A stretch of 38,195 nucleotides of DNA from an uncultured Clostridia bacterium (GCA_934122385.1 CAKOWP010000006.1:1-38195); one strand, 5' to 3'; shown: positions 16,115-25,845, counted from the stretch's first letter. The notes: generated by a model from the letters alone, not told the origin. A program made the numbers and translations.

Positions 16115-17419
16115 ATGTTTGCAATAATTTTTACTATTTTGATTATTATATTTTTATTGATAAATTTTAAAGTATATAAAAATATAATAAATTATTTAAA
16201 TATTTTTTTAATTACGTATTATTTAATTATACTATTATCAAATAGTGGAATTTATGGATTTTCTATTCCTTCAGAAAAAACAAATGTATATTTATTAATA
16301 GCACTGATATCGTTAGAATTTTTCTCGCTTTTATTTATGAGAATAAAATTAAATGTTAAAGAATTAAATAAAAAAGAAATTTTAAATGAAAAAAGATTAT
16401 TATTTATTTCTATTGTAGTCACGATTTTAATGATTCCAACTACTATTGAAGGAATAAAGATATTAAGCCAACAAGGATTTACAGCTGTACGTGGTGCTGC
16501 ATTTTCAGATGATATATATTCTTCATATACTAAAATATTTTTAGCTTATATTTTAGTACCATTAAATAAAGTGATATATATTTATTCATTGCTAGATTAT
16601 GCTAAAAATAAAAAAATAAAATTACCACTTATTCTTAGTGTAGTGAATGTATTTCAAATAGTTGCTACACTTGGTGGAAGATCTGTTCTATTAGATTTTA
16701 TTATAATATCAGTTGTAATTGTATTTGAAAAATATAATAGGAAAATTTTTGAAATTTTTAAGAAAAATAAAAAAATAATAGTAATTTCTGCATTGTTATT
16801 AATTATGATGTTTGCAGTTACTAATGATAGAAGCTTAGATGATAAGAAAGGTGTTATTTTTAATTTATATTCATATTATGTAGGAAGTATTCATTTATTT
16901 GATATACATTTACAAAATCCTGAAATTTCTCTTTTAGATGGAGAACATTTGCTATATGGAAAGGGAATATTTAATCCTTTATTAGATATATCTAAGATTG
17001 CTTTAAAAACGATTGGAATTAATACAGACATGGTGACTGGAGCAGAAATAATAAATAAGCAAGTGCAGCAGTATATTACAGTAAAAAATGGATTAAAGAT
17101 GAATAACAATGTTACATTTTTATATGTATGTATACGTGATTTTGATATATATGGATTGATAATAGGACCGGCTTATATAGCTTTATGGTTTTCAGTAATA
17201 TATAAATTATATATTAAGAAAAAATGCATAAAAACAGATGCATTATATTTTTACTTAGTGTCTATTTTACCATATTTTGTATTTGAATTTTATATTAATA
17301 AGACTACATTTTTATTAACAATTATATTTATAATTTTAATTTATAATTTTGTATATACGAGAAAGGAAAAAAAAAATGAAAAACAATTATATTTACAAGA
17401 TAATAGAAGCCTTGAATAA
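16115..17419 (+). CDS. Wzy-type oligosaccharide repeat-unit polymerase
   Basis: A 434-residue integral membrane protein with roughly 10-12 hydrophobic helices from the first residues on. The large extracytoplasmic loop in the last third (about 240-335) includes GEHLLYGKGIFNPL. This topology, with a big loop before the last helices, and the position between glycosyltransferases and the flippase gene, identify an O-antigen/capsule polymerase that joins undecaprenyl-linked repeat units outside the membrane. Sequence in this family is poorly conserved, so the call rests mainly on topology and context. The last residues overlap the next gene by 44 bases. A run of ten A's at 17367-17376 sits in the overlap, and one more A would end this protein there. 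Confidence 0.75.
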   Translation: MFAIIFTILIIIFLLINFKVYKNIINYLNIFLITYYLIILLSNSGIYGFSIPSEKTNVYLLIALISLEFFSLLFMRIKLNVKELNKKEILNEKRLLFISIVVTILMIPTTIEGIKILSQQGFTAVRGAAFSDDIYSSYTKIFLAYILVPLNKVIYIYSLLDYAKNKKIKLPLILSVVNVFQIVATLGGRSVLLDFIIISVVIVFEKYNRKIFEIFKKNKKIIVISALLLIMMFAVTNDRSLDDKKGVIFNLYSYYVGSIHLFDIHLQNPEISLLDGEHLLYGKGIFNPLLDISKIALKTIGINTDMVTGAEIINKQVQQYITVKNGLKMNNNVTFLYVCIRDFDIYGLIIGPAYIALWFSVIYKLYIKKKCIKTDALYFYLVSILPYFVFEFYINKTTFLLTIIFIILIYNFVYTRKEKKNEKQLYLQDNRSLE

Positions 17420-18254
17420 CAGAAACTTTTTAAAATGGGTACCAGATAAAATTATATTAAAATGTATTTATAGAGAACATTTTAATAAAGATTTAAATTT
17501 TAAAAATGTAAATACTTTTAATGAAAAATTGCAATGGCTAAAATTGAACGATAGAAAAGATATATATACAACAATGGTAGATAAATATGAAGTTAAAAAA
17601 TATGTCGCTAATATTATAGGAGAAAAATATATAATACCAACATTGGGAATATATAATTCATTTAATGAAATAGACTTTGAAAAATTACCTCAAAAGTTTG
17701 TTATAAAATGTACTCATGATTCAGGAAGCACAATTGTATGTAAAAATAAAAAGAAATTTGATATCCAAGATGCAAAAAAGAAAATAAACAAAGCTTTAAA
17801 AAACAACTATTATTATGGAGGAAGAGAATGGCCATACAAAAATGTAGCACATAAAATTTTGATAGAAAAATATATTATTGATGACAGGTTAGGAGAATTA
17901 AGAGATTATAAAATTTTTTGTTTTAATGGAAAGGTTAAATTTTTTAAAATTGATTTTGACAGATTTTCACATCATAAAGCAAATTATTATGATAGAGAAT
18001 TAAATTTATTAGATTTTGGGGAAGAAGTATATCCACCTGATGCTAATAAAAATATAATGATACCAAAAGAAATTTATAAAATGTTTGAATTAGCTGAAGC
18101 ATTAGCAAAGGAATTAAAATTTGCTAGAATCGATTTCTATTTTACAAATGAACAAATATATTTTGGAGAGATAACTTTTTATCCTGCTTCTGGTTTTGGA
18201 AAATTTATTCCAGAAATTTGGGATGAAAAGTTAGGAAAAATGATAGAATTATAG
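17376..18254 (+). CDS. ATP-grasp polysaccharide-modifying protein (TupA-like)
   Basis: A 292-residue protein of the TupA-like ATP-grasp family found in teichuronopeptide and capsule loci, where it is thought to form an amide bond between an amino acid and a uronic acid. Family blocks: NVNTFNEKLQWLKLNDRKD near the start, KYIIPTLG, KCTHDSGSTIVC (the ATP-grasp Gly-rich loop), GREWPYKNV, ILIEKYI, LRDYKIFCFNGKVKF, FARIDFYF and the metal-site GEITFYPASGFG. I choose the ATG at 17376 with GAAAGGA upstream; a TTG at 17349 lies deep in the polymerase gene. UDP-uronic acid genes in the same operon fit amino acylation of a uronic acid. Confidence 0.88.
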   Translation: MKNNYIYKIIEALNNRNFLKWVPDKIILKCIYREHFNKDLNFKNVNTFNEKLQWLKLNDRKDIYTTMVDKYEVKKYVANIIGEKYIIPTLGIYNSFNEIDFEKLPQKFVIKCTHDSGSTIVCKNKKKFDIQDAKKKINKALKNNYYYGGREWPYKNVAHKILIEKYIIDDRLGELRDYKIFCFNGKVKFFKIDFDRFSHHKANYYDRELNLLDFGEEVYPPDANKNIMIPKEIYKMFELAEALAKELKFARIDFYFTNEQIYFGEITFYPASGFGKFIPEIWDEKLGKMIEL

Positions 18255-18264
18255 GAGGATTTTT

Positions 18265-19422
18265 ATGGAAATTATTATTGCAAGTGATTTAGCCCCTACA
18301 AAAACAAATTCACATATTTTTCAAACTGATGAGATATTAAAAAAAATTGATAAAAATTTTAAAAATGAGTGGTTTAATGCAGATTTTAGAATATTAAATT
18401 TAGAAACAGTACTGGGAAAAAAAGAAAATTTAAAGCCAATAAATAAAGCTGGACCCAATATTATAGCAGATTCAAAGTGCATTTATGGTATAAAAAAATT
18501 AAATCCAGATTTGGTTCTACTATCTAATAACCACATATTAGATTATGGAGAGAAGGGCCTAAATAATACTTTAAAAATATTAAATGAAAATAACATAAAT
18601 TATACAGGTATTATTAATTCAATAAATGAAGAATATAATGGATATATTTTTGAAATAGAAAATATAAAATTTGGTATTTATAATGTTTGCGAAAATGAGT
18701 TTTCAGTTGCGACTTCAAAATCAAAGGGAGCAAATCCTCTTATTGAATCAAAGGTATATTTAGAAATTCAAAAGTTAAAAAAGACAGTAGACTATTTAAT
18801 AGTTGTTTTTCATGGAGGAAAAGAATTTTATAGATACCCTACACCAAATTTACAAAGAATTTGTAGAAGTTTTGTTGACTTTGGAGCAGATGCTGTGATA
18901 GTTCAACATACTCATTGCATTGGTTCAGAAGAAATATATAAAGATAAAACTATTTTATATGGACAGGGGAATTTTATATTTTATAATGATGAATATGTTA
19001 ACGATACGAGTGTATTAGATACTGCTTTATTAGTGAAAATAATTATTGAAGATAAAAAATTAAAAATAAAGTATATTCCAATTGAAAGATGCGAAGGCTT
19101 AGTAAAGATTTCTGATAATAAAAGTATAATTAAAGAATTTGAGAATAGATCAAATGATATTAAAAAAGAAAATTTTATTAATAAAAACTATGAAGAATTT
19201 GCAAAAGAAATGTTAAATACATATTTAAAAGTATTTGACAGGAAAAAGATTATTAATAGATTAATAAATAAATTTTTTATTCATCATTTTTATGAAAAAA
19301 TATATAAAAACGATGATTATATTGGCATTTCAAATATAATAGAATGTGAAGCACATAGAGAATTATTGATAACAGGATTAAAGGCAAAAATAAAAGAATT
19401 GGAGAAAAAAAATGAAATATAA
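18265..19422 (+). CDS. CapA-like metallophosphatase-fold protein
   Basis: A 385-residue member of the PGA_cap/CapA family (calcineurin-like metallophosphatase fold), linked to poly-gamma-glutamate and other capsule polymers. The fold's motifs are visible: NLETVLG (45-51), LSNNHILDYGEKGLNNTL (86-103) with the Asn-His metal ligands, VVFHGGKEFYRYPTPN, ADAVIVQHTHCIG and YGQGNFIF. There is no signal peptide or membrane helix at the N-terminus, unlike CapA of Bacillus, so this version should be cytoplasmic. The last 110 residues are a lysine-rich extension. It directly follows the ATP-grasp gene, and the pair could act together in adding amino acids to the polymer (inference). Confidence 0.85.
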   Translation: MEIIIASDLAPTKTNSHIFQTDEILKKIDKNFKNEWFNADFRILNLETVLGKKENLKPINKAGPNIIADSKCIYGIKKLNPDLVLLSNNHILDYGEKGLNNTLKILNENNINYTGIINSINEEYNGYIFEIENIKFGIYNVCENEFSVATSKSKGANPLIESKVYLEIQKLKKTVDYLIVVFHGGKEFYRYPTPNLQRICRSFVDFGADAVIVQHTHCIGSEEIYKDKTILYGQGNFIFYNDEYVNDTSVLDTALLVKIIIEDKKLKIKYIPIERCEGLVKISDNKSIIKEFENRSNDIKKENFINKNYEEFAKEMLNTYLKVFDRKKIINRLINKFFIHHFYEKIYKNDDYIGISNIIECEAHRELLITGLKAKIKELEKKNEI

Positions 19423-20293
19423 TTTTTTAATAATAAAAAAAAATTCTAAAGATGTTTTCTTTAAAAATATAGAAAATCATTATATTATGAGTTATTATAA
19501 AGTAGACACAAGAAATTTGATATTTAGAATATTAACTAAAATAAAAAGTCCATTTATAAACCTATTATTTTCTTCTAATTGGAAAAAAATTATAAAGGAA
19601 AATAAAGCTAATGCAATAATAATGTTTGATAATGGTTTTAGTGAAATGGTGCCTAAATATATAAAAAATAAAAATAAAGAAATAAAAACAATTTTGTGGT
19701 TTTGGAATCCAATAAATGAACTTAGCAAAAAATATTTGCATTGTAAATACTTAGATGAAATATGGTCATTTGATTTAGAAGAAGTAAAGAAATATAATAT
19801 GAAATATAATACACAATTTTTTACTAAAAAGATTAAAAAAAATAAAAAGAAAATTTGTAATGAAATTTTATATTTGGGAAATGCAAAAAACAGAAAAAAA
19901 GAAATAATATCTTTAAAAAATAAAATAGAAAAACTAGGTTTACAGACAAATTTTATTATTATAGAAGACAAAAAAGACTATATGTCATATGATAAATATT
20001 TAGAATTGTTATCGGAAAGCAATTGCATATTAGATTACAATGAAAAAGGACAATCTGGACTAACATTAAGACCAATGGAAGCATTATTTTTAGAAAAAAA
20101 ATTAATAACAAATAATAAAGATATAAAAAATTATGATTTTTATAATCCTAGTAATATTTTTATATTAGGTGAAAATAATATTGAGGATATAAAAGAATTT
20201 ATAAACAAACCATATGAAAAAGTAGAACAAAAAATCATAGATTATTATGATTTTGAACAATGGCTAAGTAGATTTGAGGTACAAGATAAATGA
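19412..20293 (+). CDS. Probable glycosyltransferase (GT-B type, unclassified)
   Basis: A 293-residue soluble protein. The N-terminal half lacks clear motifs but has alternating strand/helix character (AIIMFDNGF, TILWFWNPI, EIWSFD). The C-terminal half has NEILYLGNAKNR, YLELLSESNCILDY and GQSGLTLRPMEALFLEKK, the pattern of the donor-binding domain of GT-B enzymes, in which Arg-Pro-x-Glu occupies the place of the usual EX7E. Similar proteins in Streptococcus and Lactobacillus polysaccharide loci are labelled 'polysaccharide biosynthesis protein' (from memory). It overlaps the CapA-like gene by 11 bases and the flippase gene by 4. Donor and acceptor cannot be stated. Confidence 0.65.
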   Translation: MKYNFLIIKKNSKDVFFKNIENHYIMSYYKVDTRNLIFRILTKIKSPFINLLFSSNWKKIIKENKANAIIMFDNGFSEMVPKYIKNKNKEIKTILWFWNPINELSKKYLHCKYLDEIWSFDLEEVKKYNMKYNTQFFTKKIKKNKKKICNEILYLGNAKNRKKEIISLKNKIEKLGLQTNFIIIEDKKDYMSYDKYLELLSESNCILDYNEKGQSGLTLRPMEALFLEKKLITNNKDIKNYDFYNPSNIFILGENNIEDIKEFINKPYEKVEQKIIDYYDFEQWLSRFEVQDK

Positions 20294-21690
20294 GCTTTAA
20301 AAAAGGAATAATGTATGTATTTATATCAAATATAATCAATTTAATAATTAGTTTATTTACAGGTTTTGTATTACCAAAACTATTATCAATTGAAAGCTAT
20401 GCAAATATAAAACTATTTCAATTATATATTACATATATTGGAATTTTACATTTAGGGTTTGCAGATGGCATGTATTTAAAAAATGGAGGAAAAAGCATAA
20501 AGGAAATTAGTTCTAAAGAAGTATTAAACGAATTTAAAACATTCAAAATATTTCAATTTATAATTACTATAATAGCTGCAACATTATCAATAGTATTAAA
20601 AAATAAAATATTGCTATTTTGTTCTATAGTGATATTACCTATAAATGTTGGAAACTATATAAGAAACCTATATCAAGCAATAGGAGAATTCAAAAGATAT
20701 TCTGGATTTACTAATATAAACACAATTTTAATATTTGCAATAAATGTAATTTTACTTTTAATTATAAAAACAGATAATTATTATACTTATATTATATCAT
20801 ACATAGTAGTATATTTTATTTATTGGTTAATAATAGAAAATGAAAACAGAAAACTATTTAAAAAAGAAAAAACAGAGCCGAACATAAAATATTTCAAAGA
20901 AGACATAAAATCAGGATTCTTTTTAATGATAGGAAATTTTTGTAATGTAATTTTTACAAGTATAGATAGAATATTTGTACAAAACTTATTAGGAACAATA
21001 AAATTTGCATTTTATTCATTTGCAGTTAGTGTAGAAAATTTAATGAATGTTTTTATAACACCTATAAGTACAGTAATGTATAATTATTTATGTAATAATA
21101 GAGAAATAGAAAAAGTAATAAAAATAAAAAGACTAATTTTACTTTTTTCAGTCTTTATGATAAGTATTGTATTTGGGGCAAAATTTGTAATTAATACATG
21201 GATATCAAAATATAACGATTCTGCAATTGTAATGATATTGTTATTTGCTGCTCAATATGCTTCAATAATAATAAGATGTATGCATGTGAATTTATACAAA
21301 GCTGAAAAAAAACAAAATAGATACTTTGTAATAATGATTTTTATTGTAGTATTATCAGTAATATTGAATGTGATATTATATAATATAAATAAATCAATAG
21401 AGTCAATTGCTTTTGCAACTTTAATAACTAATATTATATGGTTTATTGTTGGAGAAATAGATTTTAAAAAGTATAGATTAAAAATGAAAGATTACATATA
21501 TATGATTACATTATTATTGTTATTTATAATATGTGGTATATTTGTTAATTCAATATTAGGATTTATTATATATATAATAAGTGCTATATTATTAAGTATA
21601 ATATTATTAAGGGAAACATTCATATATTTTTTAAGTCAAATATCAATATATGCAAAAAAATATTTAAATAAAATAAAAGGGGCAAACTAA
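20290..21690 (+). CDS. Wzx-type polysaccharide flippase
   Basis: A 466-residue integral membrane protein with about 12-14 helices, of the MOP/MATE-like polysaccharide transporter family. It moves undecaprenyl-pyrophosphate-linked repeat units to the outer face for Wzy to join. Visible marks are the N-terminal KKGIMYVFISNIINL helix, GFVLPKLLSIESYANIKLFQ (the family's 'R.L....YG' region), and the central SIDRIFVQNLLGTIKFAFYS segment, which is the characteristic second-half repeat. It overlaps the upstream gene by ATGA and is followed 1 base later by the epimerase gene. Confidence 0.88.
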   Translation: MSFKKGIMYVFISNIINLIISLFTGFVLPKLLSIESYANIKLFQLYITYIGILHLGFADGMYLKNGGKSIKEISSKEVLNEFKTFKIFQFIITIIAATLSIVLKNKILLFCSIVILPINVGNYIRNLYQAIGEFKRYSGFTNINTILIFAINVILLLIIKTDNYYTYIISYIVVYFIYWLIIENENRKLFKKEKTEPNIKYFKEDIKSGFFLMIGNFCNVIFTSIDRIFVQNLLGTIKFAFYSFAVSVENLMNVFITPISTVMYNYLCNNREIEKVIKIKRLILLFSVFMISIVFGAKFVINTWISKYNDSAIVMILLFAAQYASIIIRCMHVNLYKAEKKQNRYFVIMIFIVVLSVILNVILYNINKSIESIAFATLITNIIWFIVGEIDFKKYRLKMKDYIYMITLLLLFIICGIFVNSILGFIIYIISAILLSIILLRETFIYFLSQISIYAKKYLNKIKGAN

Positions 21691-21691
21691 A

Positions 21692-22717
21692 ATGAAAATT
21701 TATTTTATAACTGGAGCAGCTGGCTTCATAGGTTCAAACCTAGCAAAAAAAATATTAAAAGAAAATAAAGACATATTAGTAATAGGACTAGATAGCGTAA
21801 ACGATTACTATGATGTAAAATTAAAAGAATACAGACTGAAAGAACTAGAGCAATATCCAAATTTTAAATTTATAAAAGGAAACTTAGCAGACAAAGAACT
21901 AATAAACAAAATATTTGAAGAATACAAGCCAGAAATAGTAGTAAATTTAGCTGCACAAGCAGGAGTAAGATATAGTATTACAAATCCAGATGCATATATA
22001 GAATCAAACCTAATAGGATTTTACAACATATTAGAAGCATGTAGACACAATCCAGTTAAACATCTGGTGTATGCATCAAGTTCATCAGTATATGGTTCAA
22101 ATAAGAAAGTACCATATTCAACAGATGATAAGGTGGACAACCCTGTATCATTATACGCAGCGACTAAAAAGTCAAACGAATTATTAGCACATAGTTATTC
22201 AAAATTATATAATATACCATCAACAGGATTAAGATTTTTTACAGTATATGGTCCAGCTGGAAGGCCAGATATGGCATATTTTGGATTTACAAATAAATTA
22301 TTAGCTGGAGAAACAATAAAAATATTTAATTACGGAAATTGTAAAAGAGATTTTACATATATAGATGATATAGTTGAAGGTGTTTGGAGAGTTATGAATA
22401 AAGCTCCGGAAAAGAAAAACGGAGAAGATGGACTTCCAATACCACCTTACAAAATTTATAATATTGGAAATAGTCACCCTGAAAACTTATTAGATTTTGT
22501 AAATATTTTACAGGAAGAATTAATAAGGGCAGGAGTATTACCGAAAGATTACGATTTTGAAGCTCATAAAGAATTAGTTGCAATGCAACCTGGTGATGTA
22601 CCAATAACATATGCAGATACAACACCATTAGAAAAAGAATTTGGATTTAAACCCAATACGCCATTAAGAGAAGGATTAAGAAAATTTGCCGAATGGTATA
22701 AAGAATTTTATATGTAG
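21692..22717 (+). CDS. UDP-glucuronate 4-epimerase
   Basis: An NAD-dependent short-chain epimerase of 341 residues that interconverts UDP-GlcA and UDP-GalA. The Rossmann motif is GAAGFIG (8-14). The catalytic triad is in ASSSSVYG (128-135) and YAATK (Tyr155, Lys159). The sub-family marks are DSVNDYYDVKLKEYRL, AAQAGVRYSI and FFTVYGPAGRPDMAYFGF, which separate UDP-glucuronate epimerases (CapI/GAE group) from GalE. The C-terminal YADTTPLEKEFGFKPNT is also typical. The next gene makes its substrate UDP-GlcA, so the pair gives both uronic acid donors. AAAAGGGG lies before the ATG. Confidence 0.92.
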   Translation: MKIYFITGAAGFIGSNLAKKILKENKDILVIGLDSVNDYYDVKLKEYRLKELEQYPNFKFIKGNLADKELINKIFEEYKPEIVVNLAAQAGVRYSITNPDAYIESNLIGFYNILEACRHNPVKHLVYASSSSVYGSNKKVPYSTDDKVDNPVSLYAATKKSNELLAHSYSKLYNIPSTGLRFFTVYGPAGRPDMAYFGFTNKLLAGETIKIFNYGNCKRDFTYIDDIVEGVWRVMNKAPEKKNGEDGLPIPPYKIYNIGNSHPENLLDFVNILQEELIRAGVLPKDYDFEAHKELVAMQPGDVPITYADTTPLEKEFGFKPNTPLREGLRKFAEWYKEFYM

Positions 22718-22730
22718 GAGATGAATTAAT

Positions 22731-24026
22731 ATGAAAATTGCAGTAGCAGGAACTGGATATGTAGGATTAGTAGCAGGAGTATGTTTTGCAGAAAAAGGAC
22801 ACAATGTAATATGTGTAGATGTGGATGAAAATAAAGTAAAATTGATGAAATCAGGTAAATCACCAATTTATGAAGAAGGATTAGAGGAATTATTAGACAA
22901 AAATTATAAAGAAGGAAGACTAGATTTTACAACAGATTATAAAATGGCATATAGAGATGCTGATGCAATATTTATAGGAGTAGGAACACCAGAACAACCG
23001 GATGGTTCTGCAAATTTAAGTTATGTTGCTACTGTATCAAGACAAATAGCAGAAACTGTAGAAAAAGACTGCCTTGTAGTTGTAAAATCAACAGTTCCAA
23101 TTGGAACAAACGATAAAGTAGAGCAATTTATAAAAGATTCTCTTGTACATGATGTTAAAATTGAAGTAGCAAGTAATCCTGAATTTTTAGCACAAGGACA
23201 TGCGGTAAGAGATACATTACATGCAAAAAGAATTGTAATAGGAACAGAAAGTAAAGAAGCAGAAATAATTTTGAAAAAAATATATGAACCATTTGAATTA
23301 CCAATTGTATCAGTAAATAGAAGAAGTGCAGAAATGATTAAATATGCATCAAATGACTTTTTAGCATTAAAAATATCATATATGAATGATATAGCAAATT
23401 TATGTGAGCTAGTAGGTGCAGATATTGAAGATGTTGCAAAAGGAATGTCTTATGATGACAGAATTGGAGCTAGTTTCTTACATGCCGGAATTGGTTATGG
23501 TGGAAGTTGCTTCCCAAAAGATACAAAGGCTTTAAAATATCTAGCAAAGCAACATGGATATAGATTAAGGACAGTTGAAGCTGCAGTGGATGTAAATGCA
23601 GAACAAAAAACAAAATTATTTAAAAAAGCTTCAGAAAGAATGATAACTTTTAAAGGATTAAAAGTTGCAATTTTAGGATTAACATTTAAAGCAGGAACAG
23701 ATGATTTAAGAGAAGCACCATCAAAGGATAATGTTAAATTATTATTAGAATGTGGAGCAGATAATATATATGCATATGATCCAGTTGGAAAAGAAAACTT
23801 CAAAAAATTATACCCAAATGAAATAAATTATGTGGAAACTCCAGAGGATGCTTTAAAAGATGCTAATATCTGTTTTATATTTACTGAATGGGGAGAAATA
23901 AAGGCTGTAAAACCTGAAGAATATAAAAAATTAATGAAAACACCATTGGTTTATGATGGAAGAAATATTTATGATGTTAATGATATGAAAAATGCTGGAA
24001 TTGAATATTATTCAATAGGAAGATAA
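22731..24026 (+). CDS. ugd: UDP-glucose 6-dehydrogenase
   Basis: Oxidises UDP-glucose to UDP-glucuronate with two NAD+. The protein has 431 residues in three domains. The N-terminal NAD site is GTGYVGLVAGV (7-17). The middle substrate domain has GVGTPEQPDGSANLSYV, KSTVPIGT and NPEFLAQGHAVRD. The catalytic cysteine is Cys260 in GYGGSCFPKDTKAL. The C-terminal UDP-binding domain has LGLTFKAGTDDLREAPS. All active residues are present. It lies 13 bases after the epimerase gene that uses its product, and the ATP-grasp protein upstream may also act on its uronic acids. Gene names tuaD and ugd are both used for this enzyme in Firmicutes. Confidence 0.96.
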   Translation: MKIAVAGTGYVGLVAGVCFAEKGHNVICVDVDENKVKLMKSGKSPIYEEGLEELLDKNYKEGRLDFTTDYKMAYRDADAIFIGVGTPEQPDGSANLSYVATVSRQIAETVEKDCLVVVKSTVPIGTNDKVEQFIKDSLVHDVKIEVASNPEFLAQGHAVRDTLHAKRIVIGTESKEAEIILKKIYEPFELPIVSVNRRSAEMIKYASNDFLALKISYMNDIANLCELVGADIEDVAKGMSYDDRIGASFLHAGIGYGGSCFPKDTKALKYLAKQHGYRLRTVEAAVDVNAEQKTKLFKKASERMITFKGLKVAILGLTFKAGTDDLREAPSKDNVKLLLECGADNIYAYDPVGKENFKKLYPNEINYVETPEDALKDANICFIFTEWGEIKAVKPEEYKKLMKTPLVYDGRNIYDVNDMKNAGIEYYSIGR

Positions 24027-24090
24027 TAATAATACCGAAAGGAGAATATGAATTGTTTAAATATATTAAAATAATTCATATAAAATTGAT

Positions 24091-25235
24091 ATGAAATATT
24101 ATTATCTAATAGTAGGCTCAGGCCTATTTGGTTCAATATTTGCTTATGAGGCAAACAAAAAAGGAAAAAATGTTTAGTAATAGACAAGCGTTCACACATA
24201 GGTGGAAATATCTATACAGAAAATATAGATGGAATAAATGTACATAAATACGGAGCACACATATTCCATACAAGCAATAAAGAAATATGGGACTATATAC
24301 AACAATTTGCAGAATTTAATAGATATACAAATTCACCAGTAGCAAGATATAAAGATGAATTATACAATTTGCCATTTAACCTAAATACATTTTCACGTAT
24401 GTTTAACTTAATAATACCTCAAGATATAGAGAAAAAACTTGAAGAAGAAAGAAAAGAAGGATTAGAAAAATTAAATGGAAAAGAACCATCTAATCTAGAA
24501 GAACAAGCTATATCTTTAGTTGGAACAACAGTATATGAGAAATTAATAAAAGGTTATACAGAAAAACAATGGGGTATGCCTTGTACAGAATTACCATCAT
24601 TCATTATTAAAAGATTACCAGTAAGAATGATTTATGACAATAATTATTTTAATGATAAATATCAAGGGATTCCAATAGGTGGATATACACAAATAATTGA
24701 AAAAATGTTAGATGGAATAGATGTAAAACTAAATTATGATTTTTTTGAACATAAAGATGAATTAGAAAATATAGCAGAAAAAATAGTATTTACAGGACAA
24801 ATTGATAAATATTATGATTACAAATTTGGCCAACTTGAATATAGAAGTGTAAGATTTGAAACAGAAGAATTAGATATAGATAATTATCAAGGAAATGCAG
24901 TTGTAAATTATACAGATAGAGAAGTACCATATACTAGAATAATAGAACATAAACATTTTGAACAAGGAAAACAACTAGGAAATGAAGTAACAGAAGGACC
25001 ATCTGTTGGAAAACCAATTATTTCTAAAGAATATTCAGATAAATGGGATGCTTCAAAAGAACCATATTATCCAATAAATAATGAAAGAAATAATAAACTT
25101 TACGCAAAATATGAAAATTTAGCAAAAGAAGATAATAAAGTTATTTTTGGTGGAAGACTAGGTCAATATAAATATTATGATATGGATAAGGTAATATTAG
25201 AAGCATTAAAATGTGTAAATGAAGAATTAAAATAA
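24091..25235 (+). pseudogene. glf: UDP-galactopyranose mutase, frameshifted after codon 28
   Basis: A flavoenzyme that converts UDP-galactopyranose to UDP-galactofuranose. The N-terminal FAD strand YYLIVGSGLFGSIFAYEA starts at 24091. The frame then hits TAG at 24174-24176 because one base is missing from a T run: GTTTAG would read GTTTTAG. In the restored frame VIDKRSHIGGNIYTENIDG and HKYGAHIFHT follow, and the protein runs on normally to 25235, 381 residues in all. An internal ATG (24369) would lack the FAD domain. The start is odd: AAAGGAG at 24038-24044 serves an eight-codon frame at 24048, and TATGAATT/AATTCATA (24047-24054/24073-24080) can form a hairpin before the true ATG. True mutation or sequence error cannot be told apart here. 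Confidence 0.88.
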
Positions 25236-25254
25236 AATTAAGGAGGCTTTCAAC

Positions 25255-25746
25255 TTGAAACGTACCTTATTTAGAATAACAATGTTAGTAATGCTAGGAC
25301 TAACATTTATATCAATCTTCAACTTCTCAAACCAAGATGGACAAGCATCAAGTGGACTAAGCAGAAAAGTAGCAAGAAAAATAGTAGATGTATTTCCATA
25401 CACAAAAAATTTAAGTGAGAAAACAAAAAATAAAATAGTAGAAAAATCACAGCCTATAATAAGAAAAGGAGCTCATCTATCAATATACACACTAGTAGGA
25501 ATATTTATAATGAGTTTCTTAAGTACATATAGACTTCATTTGAAATACAAATTTTTAATAAGCTTATTGGTGGGTTTAATTTATGCAGTATCAGACGAAA
25601 TACATCAAAATTTTATACCAGGTAGAACAGCATCTATTAGAGATGTTTGTATAGATACCAGTGGAGTATTTTTAGGGATTATAATTGTTCTTATTATAAT
25701 TTCTGTTTATAAAGCTTTAACTGAAAAGAAAAAATACACTTATTAA
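25255..25746 (+). CDS. VanZ-like membrane protein (copy 2)
   Basis: A 163-residue VanZ-family membrane protein, diverged from the copy at 10447. Shared marks: IFNFSNQDGQASSGLSRK near the start, IRKGAHLSIYTLVGI, YAVSDEIHQNFIPGRTASIRD and DTSGVFLGI. Four hydrophobic helices are visible. The start is TTG, decided by the AAGGAGG site eight bases upstream. It lies 19 bases after glf and is followed by a terminator that overlaps its 3' end, so it is the last gene of the polysaccharide operon on this side. Confidence 0.87.
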   Translation: MKRTLFRITMLVMLGLTFISIFNFSNQDGQASSGLSRKVARKIVDVFPYTKNLSEKTKNKIVEKSQPIIRKGAHLSIYTLVGIFIMSFLSTYRLHLKYKFLISLLVGLIYAVSDEIHQNFIPGRTASIRDVCIDTSGVFLGIIIVLIIISVYKALTEKKKYTY

Positions 25747-25779
25747 ATGCAAAAAAATATGCATATATTAGTGTATTTT
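25729..25779 (+). terminator. Terminator overlapping the end of the second VanZ gene
   Basis: AAAAATACACT at the gene's end pairs with AGTGTATTTTT near 25770-25780, with a nested ATGCA/TGCAT stem inside. A run of seven T's closes the element. Confidence 0.7.
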
Positions 25780-25845
25780 TTTGTTTAAAGAATTTAATAA
25801 AAAATGTGAAATATATAATAAAAGTAGAAAAATGAGAGATAAATA

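Noticed and set aside
24048..24074. An eight-codon frame with a good ribosome site before glf
   Set aside because: Too short and out of frame with glf to call a gene. Noted only as a leader oddity.
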